From the NCBI RefSeq assembly GCF_030733385.1, contig NZ_JASHJC010000002.1:124001-188000 (forward strand): a stretch of 64,000 nt of DNA, given 5' to 3'. The notes beneath the pieces were generated by a model. It was not told the DNA's origin. It did no database searches and saw nothing but the letters and a program-made list of their open reading frames with translations. This document shows, piece by piece, positions 32,210 through 41,001 of this stretch; positions within the stretch are counted from its first letter, which is position 1, and each line of letters opens with the position of its first letter. The stretch is from Roseovarius sp. MMSF_3359 (GTDB lineage: Bacteria; Pseudomonadota; Alphaproteobacteria; Rhodobacterales; Rhodobacteraceae). The translations under genes were made by a program, and so were the position numbers.

Positions 32210-33142
32210 ATGCCCGTCAATGTCCTCTTCGCCGCCCTCCCGGAGCGGTGGGAAACCTACGAGACACCCCTGAAAAACGCGCTCACCGCTGCGGGGGTCG
32301 AGGCCAACCTTACGCTTGATCTGCCACCCGGTGAAGTCGATTACATCGTCTATGCACCCAATAGCGACGTGCAGGATTTCACCCCCTTTACCCGCGCCAA
32401 GGCGGTGCTGAACCTCTGGGCCGGGGTCGAGGATGTGGTGGGGAATGAAACGCTCAAAATCCCGCTGGCGCGGATGGTCGATCACGGGCTGACGCAGGGC
32501 ATGGTGGAATGGGTGACGGGCCATGTCCTGCGCCATCACTTGAACACCGATCTGCATGTGCACGGACAGGACGGCGAATGGCGTCGATACGTGCCGCCGC
32601 TGGCAGGCGACCGTCGCGTGACGGTGCTGGGCCTCGGCGCGCTTGGGTCTGCCTGCGCCACGGCGCTGGCCAATCTGGGTTTCGACGTGACCGGGTGGAG
32701 CCGGTCGCCCAAGGATGTGGCCGGGATCGCCTGTCTCTCTGGCGCGGAGGGGTTGACCAAGGCGCTGCGCCAAGCGGAAATCGTCGTGCTACTCCTGCCC
32801 TTCACTCCCGAGACCGAAAATACCCTGAACGCAGAGACACTGGCGCAAATGCCCAAGGGTGCCATCATCATCAACCCCGGACGCGGTCCGCTCATCGACG
32901 ACGCGGCGCTGCTAGAGGCGCTAGATAGTGGGCAGATCGGCCATGCCACGCTTGATGTGTTCCGGGTGGAGCCGCTGCCTGTGGATCACCCTTACTGGGC
33001 GCATCCAAACGTCACCGTGACACCGCATATCGCCTCGGAAACCCGCGCGGAGACCGCCGCAGAGGTCATTGCCGAAAACATCCGCCGGGGTGAAGCCGGG
33101 GAGCCGTTCTTGCACCTGGTAGATCGTGACTTGGGGTATTGA
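32210..33142 (+). CDS. ghrA: Glyoxylate/hydroxypyruvate reductase A-type dehydrogenase
   Basis: 310 aa from ATG 32210 (a TTG lies one codon earlier). It belongs to the D-2-hydroxyacid dehydrogenase family: NAD(P) site VTVLGLGALGSACATAL near residue 140, LLPFTPETENTLNAETL, INPGRGPLIDDAALLEAL and the catalytic region ending VTVTPHIASET. It reduces glyoxylate or hydroxypyruvate with NADPH. The substrate is inferred from the GhrA-like N-terminal domain without a full comparison. It immediately follows rodA. Confidence 0.83.
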   Translation: MPVNVLFAALPERWETYETPLKNALTAAGVEANLTLDLPPGEVDYIVYAPNSDVQDFTPFTRAKAVLNLWAGVEDVVGNETLKIPLARMVDHGLTQGMVEWVTGHVLRHHLNTDLHVHGQDGEWRRYVPPLAGDRRVTVLGLGALGSACATALANLGFDVTGWSRSPKDVAGIACLSGAEGLTKALRQAEIVVLLLPFTPETENTLNAETLAQMPKGAIIINPGRGPLIDDAALLEALDSGQIGHATLDVFRVEPLPVDHPYWAHPNVTVTPHIASETRAETAAEVIAENIRRGEAGEPFLHLVDRDLGY

Positions 33143-33919
33143 TTATCGCAGAATAGGCGGCTTGTCCGGATTTGATCCCGGTGCCGCGCGGAGCGTGACC
33201 TCGGCCTGTGGCAAATCAAACCGCAACCCACAACGGGCAAGACTGGCAGCAGTCGGGTCACTTGCCTGGAAGAACCCCACATCAATGGACCCCGCCTCCA
33301 GCCCGGAAAACACCAGCGCCTGCGCGACCGTATGCGCCAGCGCCTCTTCCGCGCTCGGACGCGCATTGATGATGCCCAGCATGTGGCCCGTCGCGCCGTT
33401 TTCGTAGGTTGCCTGCACCAGGTAGGCCAGGTCGGCCAAGCCTTCGGCAGCGGCAAGACGGGTATCAAGGATCTGCAAAAAAGCCTCGGGCAGCCCGGTG
33501 GGCGCGGCGAATGCCTGCACCTTGGCGGTGATTTCTTCGGGCGTGGCATCCATCTCGGCCAGCCATTGCACGGCTTCGGGGGGCAACAGGATCGAGGATG
33601 GCGCCACGTCGAGATTGAACCCCATGCCCAGCCCCTGCGGCGCCAGCATCTGGCAAATCACCCGCCCGGAAAGCGCCGCGTAGGGGGAGGTGATGCCGGT
33701 AAACTGGCTCAGCCGGTGTTCCTGGTCGAAAGCCAGCACGAAGGAATGATCGGAGAGGTCGAACACGTGCGGCGAGATCTTGTCATCCACCGGCTCGGCG
33801 TCGAGCAGCAGAAAGAGCTCGGTCCCGGTCAGACGCTCATAGAAGCGGCGGCGCGCCTCATCATCCGCATCCTCGGCCTGCATCGCCGCAAAAGCCGCAT
33901 CGAGAAGTGTTTCAACCAT
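33143..33919 (-). CDS. SseB family protein (258 aa)
   Basis: I use ATG 33919 (MVETLLDAAFAAMQAEDADD); the longer frame to 34042 overlaps the UDG gene. The N-terminal domain (FYERLTGTELFLLLDAEPVD, then FDLSDHSFVLAFDQEHRLSQ) matches the SseB N-terminal domain, and the C-terminal part resembles its partner domain. SseB-type proteins of free-living bacteria have no proven role. Its stop abuts the convergent dehydrogenase gene, and it is cotranscribed with the uracil-DNA glycosylase gene, which it overlaps by 8 bp. Confidence 0.78.
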   Translation of the reverse strand: MVETLLDAAFAAMQAEDADDEARRRFYERLTGTELFLLLDAEPVDDKISPHVFDLSDHSFVLAFDQEHRLSQFTGITSPYAALSGRVICQMLAPQGLGMGFNLDVAPSSILLPPEAVQWLAEMDATPEEITAKVQAFAAPTGLPEAFLQILDTRLAAAEGLADLAYLVQATYENGATGHMLGIINARPSAEEALAHTVAQALVFSGLEAGSIDVGFFQASDPTAASLARCGLRFDLPQAEVTLRAAPGSNPDKPPILR

Positions 33920-34499
33920 CAAGGACCTCGCGAACCCGGGTGCGCAATTCCGGCAGAAGGTCTGTCTCGAACCACGGGTTTTTCTTGATCCAGCCTGTAT
34001 TGCGCCAGGACGGATGAGGCAAGGGAAAGAGGTTTGGCGCATGCGCCTGCCATCCTTTGACGGTCTCTGTCACGCCGCTTTTGACGCCCATGTGGTACTT
34101 GTGCGCATAGCCGCCCACCAACACCGTCATGTCGATCCCGGCAAGGGTTTGCATCACCTCTTCGTGCCATGTCTCGCCGCAGATCCGGGGTGGCGGCAGA
34201 TCGGACCCCTTGGCGTCATACCCCGGAAAACAAAACGCCATCGGCACGATCGCCACGCGGGATTGGTCGTAGAATTCATCGACCGAAAGCCCCAGCCAGT
34301 CACGCAGTCGGTCCCCAGATGGATCATCGAACGGTTTGCCGGATTTATGCACCCGCATCCCCGGCGCCTGCCCCGCGATCAGCAATCGCGCGGAAGGGCG
34401 AAACCAGGCCACAGGTCGGGGTTCATGCGCCGTATGGGTCGCGGCAAAACGGTCGGCACAGAGGCGGCAGGCGGATATTTGATCGGTAAGCTCGGTCAT
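33912..34499 (-). CDS. Uracil-DNA glycosylase family protein
   Basis: 195 aa. It has a CRLC zinc/iron-sulphur-like start (ISACRLCADRF), the family motif GQAPGMRVHKSGKPFDDPSG, a central VAIVPMAFCFPGYD and the C-terminal HPSWRNTGW. These are the positions of the water-activating and base-flipping motifs in the uracil-DNA glycosylase superfamily. Whether it removes uracil in this organism cannot be told from sequence, because related proteins have altered specificity. It overlaps the SseB gene start. Confidence 0.8.
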   Translation of the reverse strand: MTELTDQISACRLCADRFAATHTAHEPRPVAWFRPSARLLIAGQAPGMRVHKSGKPFDDPSGDRLRDWLGLSVDEFYDQSRVAIVPMAFCFPGYDAKGSDLPPPRICGETWHEEVMQTLAGIDMTVLVGGYAHKYHMGVKSGVTETVKGWQAHAPNLFPLPHPSWRNTGWIKKNPWFETDLLPELRTRVREVLDG

Positions 34500-34649
34500 G
34501 GTGATCCCAGGAGAGTCTGAGATTACCTAGGTGAAAAACGGCAGATTTGCACGGCGCCTGTGAATAGAAGGTCAAAAACAAACGATCAGCCAGGTAATTT
34601 GAACGATGCTGCACCGAGTGATTGGATCACGCCGAGACCGCAGTCATTC

Positions 34650-34671
34650 TATTTCGACAAAACTCGAAATA
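34650..34671. promoter_or_regulatory. 22-bp palindromic operator before arsR-type gene
   Basis: TATTTCGA at 34650-34657 and TCGAAATA at 34664-34671 are perfect inverted 8-mers around six bases. A partial copy (ATTTCGATAATTCTAGAAT) lies closer to the start. Imperfect palindromes of this kind are standard binding sites for ArsR/SmtB repressors, and the regulator gene begins 40 bp downstream. Confidence 0.6.
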
Positions 34672-34711
34672 ACGGTTGCGCGTCATTTTTTATTTCGATA
34701 ATTCTAGAATT

Positions 34712-35056
34712 ATGAAACAGACAGCGATTCCCGATCTCGACCTTGCCCTTGCGGCCTCTACCTTTGCCGCGCTTGGCAGTGAGCAACGGCTTGCGGTGCT
34801 GCGCAGCCTTGTGCGCGCGGGCCCCGAAGGGCTGAGCATCGGGGAGTTGGGCGAACGCACCGGCGTAACCGGATCGACCCTGACACATCACATGAAAATC
34901 CTGACACAGGCCGGGTTGGTCAGGCAGGAGAAACGCGGGCGCAGCATCATCTGCGCGGCCGTCGCCTATGACGAATTGAAATCCATCTCGGAATTCCTGT
35001 TGCGCGAATGCTGCGCCGACAGTGACCACCCCCATGAAGGACATACCCATGGCTGA
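34712..35056 (+). CDS. ArsR/SmtB-family transcriptional regulator
   Basis: 114 aa from ATG 34712. The winged helix is clear: ASTFAALGSEQRLAVLRSL, LSIGELGERTGVTGSTLTHH and the recognition helix followed by AGLVRQEKRGRSI. The C-terminus carries a CC pair and a His-rich tail (ECCADSDHPHEGHTHG), which suggests sensing of a thiophilic metal or arsenical. It probably represses itself and the permease that follows, which starts within its last codons. Confidence 0.9.
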   Translation: MKQTAIPDLDLALAASTFAALGSEQRLAVLRSLVRAGPEGLSIGELGERTGVTGSTLTHHMKILTQAGLVRQEKRGRSIICAAVAYDELKSISEFLLRECCADSDHPHEGHTHG

Positions 35057-36077
35057 GACAACCGTCCCGTCCCAAAGCCCCAAATGGCGCATCGACAAGG
35101 CCTGGGCCGCGCTGATTGTTATCCTGGCGCTGGTCGCCGTGCTGGACTGGGCGCAGTTCTGGCCGACGATCACCTTTGCGGTGGGTGCGCTCTGGCACAC
35201 CGCGCCCTTCATCACCTTCGCCGTGCTGGCCGTCGCTTATATGAAGGCCAGCGGCGCGGAGACCCTGCTCGCCAAGGCGTTCGAGGGACGACAGGCCAAG
35301 ATGATCGTGCTGGCAGCACTTCTGGGCGGGTTATCGCCCTTCTGTTCCTGCGAGGTGATCCCGTTTATCGCTGCCATGTTGGCGCTTGGGGCACCCCTGG
35401 GCGCGGTGATGGCATTCTGGCTGGCCTCGCCGCTGATGGACCCGGCCATGTTCCTCATCACCTCCGGCACGTTGGGTTGGGACTTCGCGGTCGCCAAAAC
35501 CGTATCGGCGGTCAGTATCGGCCTCCTGGGCGGCTTCGCCACGATGCTCATGGCCAACAGCCCAGTCTTTGCCAACCCGCTACGCGAGGCAAAACAGGGC
35601 TGCGGCGGGTGTTGCAGCAGCAGCAAACCGTTCGAGGGCAAACCGGTCTGGAAATTCTGGTCCGAGGCGCCGCGCCGCGACACCTTCCGCAAGACGGCAC
35701 TCGACAACGCGCATTTCCTGCTGAAATGGCTGGCGCTGGCCTATGTGATCGAAGCCGTGATGCTGCAATACATCCCTGCCGAAATGGTGGCGAGGGTTCT
35801 GGGCGGCGAAGGCCTCTGGCCGATTATCCTCGGCGCGTTGGTGGGTGCACCGGCCTACTTGAACGGCTATGCCGCCGTGCCACTGGTCGATGCGCTGCTG
35901 GCCCAAGGTATGACGCAAGGCGCCGCGATGAGCTTCGTGATCGCCGGCGGCGTCAGCTGCATCCCCGCCGCTATCGCGGTCTGGGCTTTGGTCAAACCGC
36001 GGGTCTTTGCGGCCTATATCGGCTATGCGATGGTCGGCGCGGTTCTGGCCGGGATGGCCTGGCAAGCCGTCGCCTGA
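35049..36077 (+). CDS. ArsP/DUF318-type permease
   Basis: 342 aa from ATG 35049, overlapping the regulator gene by 8 bp. It has about eight membrane spans in two related halves, each with a conserved loop: SPFCSCEVIPF in the first and GGVSCIPAAIA in the second. A Cys-rich cytoplasmic loop (QGCGGCCSSSK) sits between. Family members export organic arsenicals or other metal(loid) compounds. The linked ArsR-type gene supports such a role, but the exact substrate is not known. Confidence 0.85.
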   Translation: MAETTVPSQSPKWRIDKAWAALIVILALVAVLDWAQFWPTITFAVGALWHTAPFITFAVLAVAYMKASGAETLLAKAFEGRQAKMIVLAALLGGLSPFCSCEVIPFIAAMLALGAPLGAVMAFWLASPLMDPAMFLITSGTLGWDFAVAKTVSAVSIGLLGGFATMLMANSPVFANPLREAKQGCGGCCSSSKPFEGKPVWKFWSEAPRRDTFRKTALDNAHFLLKWLALAYVIEAVMLQYIPAEMVARVLGGEGLWPIILGALVGAPAYLNGYAAVPLVDALLAQGMTQGAAMSFVIAGGVSCIPAAIAVWALVKPRVFAAYIGYAMVGAVLAGMAWQAVA

Positions 36078-36099
36078 GGCGGATACCATACGTCAAAAG

Positions 36100-36134
36100 A
36101 ACCGGCCGCGCGCTGCCCGCGGGCCGGTTTTTTT
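36100..36134 (+). terminator. Rho-independent terminator after the permease
   Basis: AACCGGCC (36100-36107) pairs with GGCCGGTT (36122-36129) and runs into a tract of seven T, 23 bp after the permease stop. This is a clean intrinsic terminator separating the ArsR unit from the polysaccharide genes. Confidence 0.8.
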
Positions 36135-36273
36135 GCATCAAACCCCATAAAACGCACCGGCTTTGTTGTCATGATCGGCAAAAATCCGACATAATGGCGC
36201 AAAGATTGGCTAAACAAGCCTTAACAATGCCCCGCTACAAGAGGGCAGGCCGAAGCAGTACCGGAGCCCTTGG

Positions 36274-36933
36274 ATGCTCGAGTTCGAGAATGTCAGCAAG
36301 TCCTTCTGGACGGGCACACAGCGCAAGGTGATCCTTGAAAAGGTCTCCTTCCGGGTGGAGCTTGGCCGGTCGCTTGGCATTCTGGCCCCTAACGGTACGG
36401 GCAAAACGACACTTGTGAACATGATGGCAGGCCTCGAAAAGCCAGACGAAGGCAGCATCCGACGCGATTGCCGGATCAGCTTTCCCCTTGGCTTCATGGG
36501 TGGTGTGGTCAACAAGATTTCGGCCATGGAAAACAGCCGCTACATCGCCCGGCTATACGGGCTTGATCCGGACTATATCGAAGCGTTCTGCCGCTGGATG
36601 TGCAATCTTGGCGAATATTTCGATCAGCCGCTCGGCACCTATTCCTCGGGGATGAAGGCGCGCTTTACATTTTCGCTGATGCTGGCGCTGGATTTTGACA
36701 TGTACCTGATCGACGAGGGCATGCCGAGTTCGACCGATGTCGAGTTCAACAAGAAAGCGGGCGAAATCCTGCGCGAACGGCTGCGCACAACAACCGTGAT
36801 CATCGTATCACACCAGCCCAACACCCTGGAAAAATTCGCCCGCGAGGCCGCTGTCCTCATGGGCGGCAAACTGCATATGTTCGACACCTTGGAAGAGGCA
36901 AAACGGCTTTATGACTACGAAACCCAAGGCTAG
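36274..36933 (+). CDS. Polysaccharide-export ABC transporter ATPase (KpsT/Wzt-like)
   Basis: 219 aa. It has Walker A APNGTGKTTLV, Walker B MYLIDEGMP, the ABC signature YSSGMKAR and IIVSHQPNTLE for the switch histidine. The short nucleotide-binding domain without a C-terminal carbohydrate module is typical of KpsT from capsule exporters, working with a KpsM permease. It overlaps the KpsE-like gene by 23 bp. No permease gene of this type is in the window. Confidence 0.88.
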   Translation: MLEFENVSKSFWTGTQRKVILEKVSFRVELGRSLGILAPNGTGKTTLVNMMAGLEKPDEGSIRRDCRISFPLGFMGGVVNKISAMENSRYIARLYGLDPDYIEAFCRWMCNLGEYFDQPLGTYSSGMKARFTFSLMLALDFDMYLIDEGMPSSTDVEFNKKAGEILRERLRTTTVIIVSHQPNTLEKFAREAAVLMGGKLHMFDTLEEAKRLYDYETQG

Positions 36934-38530
36934 GAAATTCCGCATTCGCCGCAATGCACCCGCCCCTGATGCCGCAGCGCCAGAGGCGGACGCCGCACGT
37001 CCCGAGGCGTCCCCGGACGCGGACCAGCAAGAGCAGGCCACGCAGGGGCAAAGCGGGCAGGTCAGCTCGGCGCGGGAGACGGCGACGTCGCAGGATATCG
37101 ACGAAATCCGCAAAGAGGGGCTGACGGGGCGCCAGTTGCGCATGGCGCGCCGCATGGCGCAGAAACACGGGCTGGCGCCGGTGTCGGATTTTGACGCCGT
37201 CCGGCTGCTTCGGCAGAAAGGTATCGATCCGTTTCAGCGCATCAACATCCTCGAGGTCGTCGCCGGAGAGGATGCCGCGAAACCCGAAACCCGGCCGGAC
37301 ACGGCCCAGAAACGTGTGCAACTGCCCCAGACGATCCCCGCGGATCAGCAGACCCTGCCCTCGACCGATCTCAGCCCGTCCGAACAGCGCGCTGCCGAAA
37401 TCATGGGCATCCAGCGCGACATTGCCAAGCGGCGGCGACGCAAGCTCCTCCTGCTGCTGTCGCGGCTCACGGCCTTCGTCTTTCTACCTACCCTGATCGC
37501 CGGCTATTACTACTACGCCGTGGCCACGCCGATGTACGCCACCAAATCCGAATTCCTTATCCTGACCGCCGATGGCAGCGGCGGCAGCGCGCCTGCCGGT
37601 CTGTTCAGCGGCACATCCTTTGCCACCGGCCAGGACTCGATCGCGACCCAATCCTATCTCCAATCGAAGGATGCGATGTTGCGGCTTGACCGGGAACTGG
37701 GTTTCCGCGCGCATTTCAGCCAGGAGCATATCGACCCGATCCAGCGGCTTGACCCGGATGCCAGTAACGAAGAGGCCTACAAGCTCTACAAAAAATACAT
37801 CAAGCTCGGCTACGACCCCACCGAGGGCGTCATCAAGATGGAGCTTTCCACCGCCGACCCGGAGGTCAGCGCGCTCTTTTCCCAAAGACTGATCGAATAT
37901 GCCGAGGAGAATGTCGATCAGCTCAGCAGCGAGAAACGAACAGATGCGGTTGAAACCGCGAACCGGGGCCTGGAAGATGCCAAGGCCCAACGCCGCGCGG
38001 CGCAGGAGCGCCTTGTGCAGCTGCAGGAGGGAACGATCCTCGACCCCGAAGGCGAGATCGCCGGCATCCGGCAGCTGGTCAGCACGGTGGAACTGCAGTT
38101 GCAGGAGAAACAACTGGCGCTGGATATTCAGCTCAACAATGCCAGGCCCAACCAGGCCAAGGTCGATGCGCTCACCAGCGAGATCGAAGTTCTGAGCGCG
38201 GAACTCAGCAAGCAGAAGGCACGGCTCAACCAGGCCACGGAGGGCGAAAGCTCCCTGGCGTCGCAAACCTCTGACATCCAGATGGCGCAGCAGGACCTCG
38301 CGACCGCCGACATCATCCTGCAATCGGCCCTGGAATCGAAGCGGTTGAGTGAGATCGAGGCCAATAAGCAGGTGCGTTACCTGACGGTCAGTGTACGCCC
38401 GGTCGCCTCGCAGGATCCCTCCTATCCGCGGGCGTTCGAGAACACGATCCTTGCCTTCCTGATCTTTGCCGGTATTTACCTGATGATATCGCTGACCGCC
38501 TCGATCCTGAAAGAGCAGGTTTCGTCTTAG
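36911..38530 (+). CDS. Capsule polysaccharide export inner-membrane protein (KpsE-like)
   Basis: 539 aa. A disordered N-terminus of about 175 residues rich in Ala/Pro/Gln precedes a first span (LLLLLSRLTAFVFLPTLIAG, about 178-200). Then comes a long periplasmic coiled-coil domain and a final span near 513-533, the layout of polysaccharide co-polymerase proteins. KpsE bridges the exporter to the outer-membrane pore. The long N-terminal extension is unusual for KpsE and may be lineage specific. Confidence 0.82.
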   Translation: MTTKPKARKFRIRRNAPAPDAAAPEADAARPEASPDADQQEQATQGQSGQVSSARETATSQDIDEIRKEGLTGRQLRMARRMAQKHGLAPVSDFDAVRLLRQKGIDPFQRINILEVVAGEDAAKPETRPDTAQKRVQLPQTIPADQQTLPSTDLSPSEQRAAEIMGIQRDIAKRRRRKLLLLLSRLTAFVFLPTLIAGYYYYAVATPMYATKSEFLILTADGSGGSAPAGLFSGTSFATGQDSIATQSYLQSKDAMLRLDRELGFRAHFSQEHIDPIQRLDPDASNEEAYKLYKKYIKLGYDPTEGVIKMELSTADPEVSALFSQRLIEYAEENVDQLSSEKRTDAVETANRGLEDAKAQRRAAQERLVQLQEGTILDPEGEIAGIRQLVSTVELQLQEKQLALDIQLNNARPNQAKVDALTSEIEVLSAELSKQKARLNQATEGESSLASQTSDIQMAQQDLATADIILQSALESKRLSEIEANKQVRYLTVSVRPVASQDPSYPRAFENTILAFLIFAGIYLMISLTASILKEQVSS

Positions 38531-38568
38531 GCGCAGCCGGATCGCATTGCGTGAGGACGTTGCAGCAC

Positions 38569-39402
38569 ATGAAACAGGTAGAGATCGCCGGACTGAATGT
38601 GGGCAATGACCAGCCGCTGACCATCATCGCCGGGCCCTGTCAGCTGGAAAGCACCGACCATGCGCAGATGATCGCCGGGCAGATGGCCGAGGCCTGCAAA
38701 GCCGCCGGCGCGCAATTCATCTTCAAGGGCTCCTTCGACAAGGCCAACCGCACATCGCTTTCGGGCAAGCGCGGGTTGGGGGTTGATAAGGGCCTAAAGG
38801 TGATGCAATCCGTCAAGGAAACGCTTGGCGTGCCGGTGCTGACCGATGTCCACCTGCCCGATCAATGCTCACCGGTGGCTGCGGTTTGTGACGTGCTACA
38901 AATCCCGGCCTTCCTATGCCGGCAGACCGACCTTTTGCTGGCCGCAGGCGAGACCGGGGCTGCAATCAACATCAAGAAGGGGCAGTTCCTCGCCCCCTGG
39001 GAAATGCCCAACATCGTGACCAAGCTGGAAAGCACCGGCAATACGCGCCTCATGCTGACCGAGCGCGGCACGAGTTTCGGGTATAACACGCTTGTGGCAG
39101 ATATGCGATCCCTGTCGCAGATGGCCGCAACGGGATATCCGGTGGTGATGGATGCCACCCATTCGGTACAACAACCGGGCGGCAAAGGCGGATCAAGCGG
39201 CGGACAGCGCGAGTTTGCACCGGTCATGGCACGCGCCGCGGTTAGCCTTGGTGTCGCGGCGGTATTCATCGAAACCCATGAAGACCCCGATAATGCCCCC
39301 TCGGACGGGCCAAATATGATCCATTTGGCCGCAATGCCCCATCTTGTTGACACATTGATGCGCTTTGACGCGCTGGCAAAAGAGAATCCGATTTCGATCT
39401 GA
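38569..39402 (+). CDS. kdsA: 3-deoxy-8-phosphooctulonate (Kdo-8-P) synthase
   Basis: 277 aa from ATG 38569; GTG 38551 is less likely. It condenses PEP with D-arabinose 5-phosphate to give Kdo-8-P, used for lipopolysaccharide and some capsules. The active-site regions are IIAGPCQLES, FKGSFDKANRTS, TDVHLP and DATHSVQQPGG. Having Cys in the GPC motif (Asn in the E. coli type) points to the metal-dependent class. Its place behind the capsule export genes supports a surface-polysaccharide role. Confidence 0.96.
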   Translation: MKQVEIAGLNVGNDQPLTIIAGPCQLESTDHAQMIAGQMAEACKAAGAQFIFKGSFDKANRTSLSGKRGLGVDKGLKVMQSVKETLGVPVLTDVHLPDQCSPVAAVCDVLQIPAFLCRQTDLLLAAGETGAAINIKKGQFLAPWEMPNIVTKLESTGNTRLMLTERGTSFGYNTLVADMRSLSQMAATGYPVVMDATHSVQQPGGKGGSSGGQREFAPVMARAAVSLGVAAVFIETHEDPDNAPSDGPNMIHLAAMPHLVDTLMRFDALAKENPISI

Positions 39403-39418
39403 AGAAAGAGTTTTGACA

Positions 39419-40915
39419 GTGACCAAACCCCAGCCGACCGTCACCCCCAATACCTGGGAATTCCTCCGCGATGCGATGATCACACCCACGGGTTTCCGCG
39501 AGTATGACGCGCGTTGGAAATACCCCGATGAGATCAACCTGCCCGGCATCACCGCGCTCGGCCTGGGCCTTGGCACGCAGATGCACGCGCGTGGCATTGA
39601 CCCGGTGATCGCGGTTGGCAACGACTATCGCGACTATTCGCTTTCCATCAAAAACGCTCTGATCCTCGGGTTGATGCGCGCCGGGATCACCGTCAAGGAT
39701 ATCGGCCCCTGCCTCAGCCCCATGGCCTATTTCAGCCAGTTCCACCTGGACGTGCCGGCGGTGGCCATGGTGACGGCAAGCCACAACCCCAATGGCTGGA
39801 CCGGCGTGAAGATGGGTTTTGACCGCCCGCTAACGCATGGCCCCGACGAGATGTCCGAACTTCGCGATATCGTGCTGGAAGGACGGGGAGAGCCACGCCC
39901 GGGCGGCGCCTATGAATTCGTGGACGGTGTGCGCGAGGCGTACCTCGATGACCTCGTCGGTGATTTCAAAATGAGCCGCAAGTTGAAGGTCGTCTGTGCG
40001 ACCGGCAACGGCACCGCCTGCGCCTTTGCGCCTGAACTCTTCGAACGGCTGGGGGTTGAGGTTGTCCCCTCGCATAACGAGTTGGATTATACCTTCCCGA
40101 ACTACAACCCGAACCCCGAAGCGATGGAAATGCTGCATGACATGAGCGCATCGGTGAAGGCCAGCGGCGCGGACTTTGCCCTTGGCTTTGATGGCGATGG
40201 CGACCGGTGCGGCGTGGTGGATGACGAGGGCGAAGAGATTTTTGCCGACAAGGTGGGCGTCATCATGGCGCGGGATCTCAGCAAACTGCACCCCGGCAGC
40301 ACCTTCGTGGCGGACGTGAAATCCACCGGGCTTTTCGCCTCGGACCCCGAGCTTCAGGCCAATGGCGTCAAGGCGGATTACTGGAAAACCGGCCACAGCC
40401 ACATGAAACGCAGGGTCAAGGAGATCGGCGCGCTGGCGGGGTTCGAGAAATCCGGGCATTACTTCCTGGCCGAGCCGGTGGGGCGTGGTTACGATTGCGG
40501 GATGCGCGTCGCGGTCGAGATCTGCAAGCTGATGGACCGCAACCCCGACATGAGCATGTCGGACTTGCGCAAGGCGCTGCCGGTCACCTATTCGACGCCC
40601 ACGATGTCGCCCTGGTGCGCGGATACCGAGAAATACGACGTGTTGGAGCGGCTGGTGCAGAAGCTTGTTGCCAAGCACGAAGCCGGTGAAAAAATCGCCG
40701 GACGTCCCATCAAGGAAGTGGTCACCGTCAACGGCGCGCGGGTTATCCTCGATAACGGCAGTTGGGGGCTGGTGCGGGCGTCGTCGAACACGCCAAACCT
40801 CGTCGTGGTCTGCGAAAGCAGCGAAAGCGACGATGAAATGCGCGCCATCTTCGCCGATATTGACGCGGTGATCCGGACGGAGCCATCCGTCGGCGATTAC
40901 GACCAGACGATCTGA
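39419..40915 (+). CDS. Phosphomannomutase/phosphoglucomutase
   Basis: 498 aa. GTG 39419 is eight bases after a GAAAGAG box; the longer reading starts inside kdsA. Catalytic phosphoserine loop TASHNPNGWTGVKMG, magnesium loop GFDGDGDRCGVV, sugar-specificity loop near GHYFLAEPVG and phosphate-binding C-terminal loop VRASSNTPNL are all present. It interconverts mannose or glucose 6- and 1-phosphates, supplying nucleotide sugars for polysaccharides. The placement with kdsA and export genes fits this role. Confidence 0.9.
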   Translation: MTKPQPTVTPNTWEFLRDAMITPTGFREYDARWKYPDEINLPGITALGLGLGTQMHARGIDPVIAVGNDYRDYSLSIKNALILGLMRAGITVKDIGPCLSPMAYFSQFHLDVPAVAMVTASHNPNGWTGVKMGFDRPLTHGPDEMSELRDIVLEGRGEPRPGGAYEFVDGVREAYLDDLVGDFKMSRKLKVVCATGNGTACAFAPELFERLGVEVVPSHNELDYTFPNYNPNPEAMEMLHDMSASVKASGADFALGFDGDGDRCGVVDDEGEEIFADKVGVIMARDLSKLHPGSTFVADVKSTGLFASDPELQANGVKADYWKTGHSHMKRRVKEIGALAGFEKSGHYFLAEPVGRGYDCGMRVAVEICKLMDRNPDMSMSDLRKALPVTYSTPTMSPWCADTEKYDVLERLVQKLVAKHEAGEKIAGRPIKEVVTVNGARVILDNGSWGLVRASSNTPNLVVVCESSESDDEMRAIFADIDAVIRTEPSVGDYDQTI

Positions 40916-41001
40916 ACCCCGGGGCCAGGCGGGCCTCCCGCCAGTGCCCGTTCCATGCGGCGGCCGTCGGAGATGGCATCGTTTGAAAGGAACCGAGAGA
41001 T

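Noticed and set aside
35084..36331. 415-codon frame overlapping the ArsP-like permease in another frame
   Set aside because: Arg/Gly-rich nonsense composition; the permease frame has spans and conserved Cys motifs.
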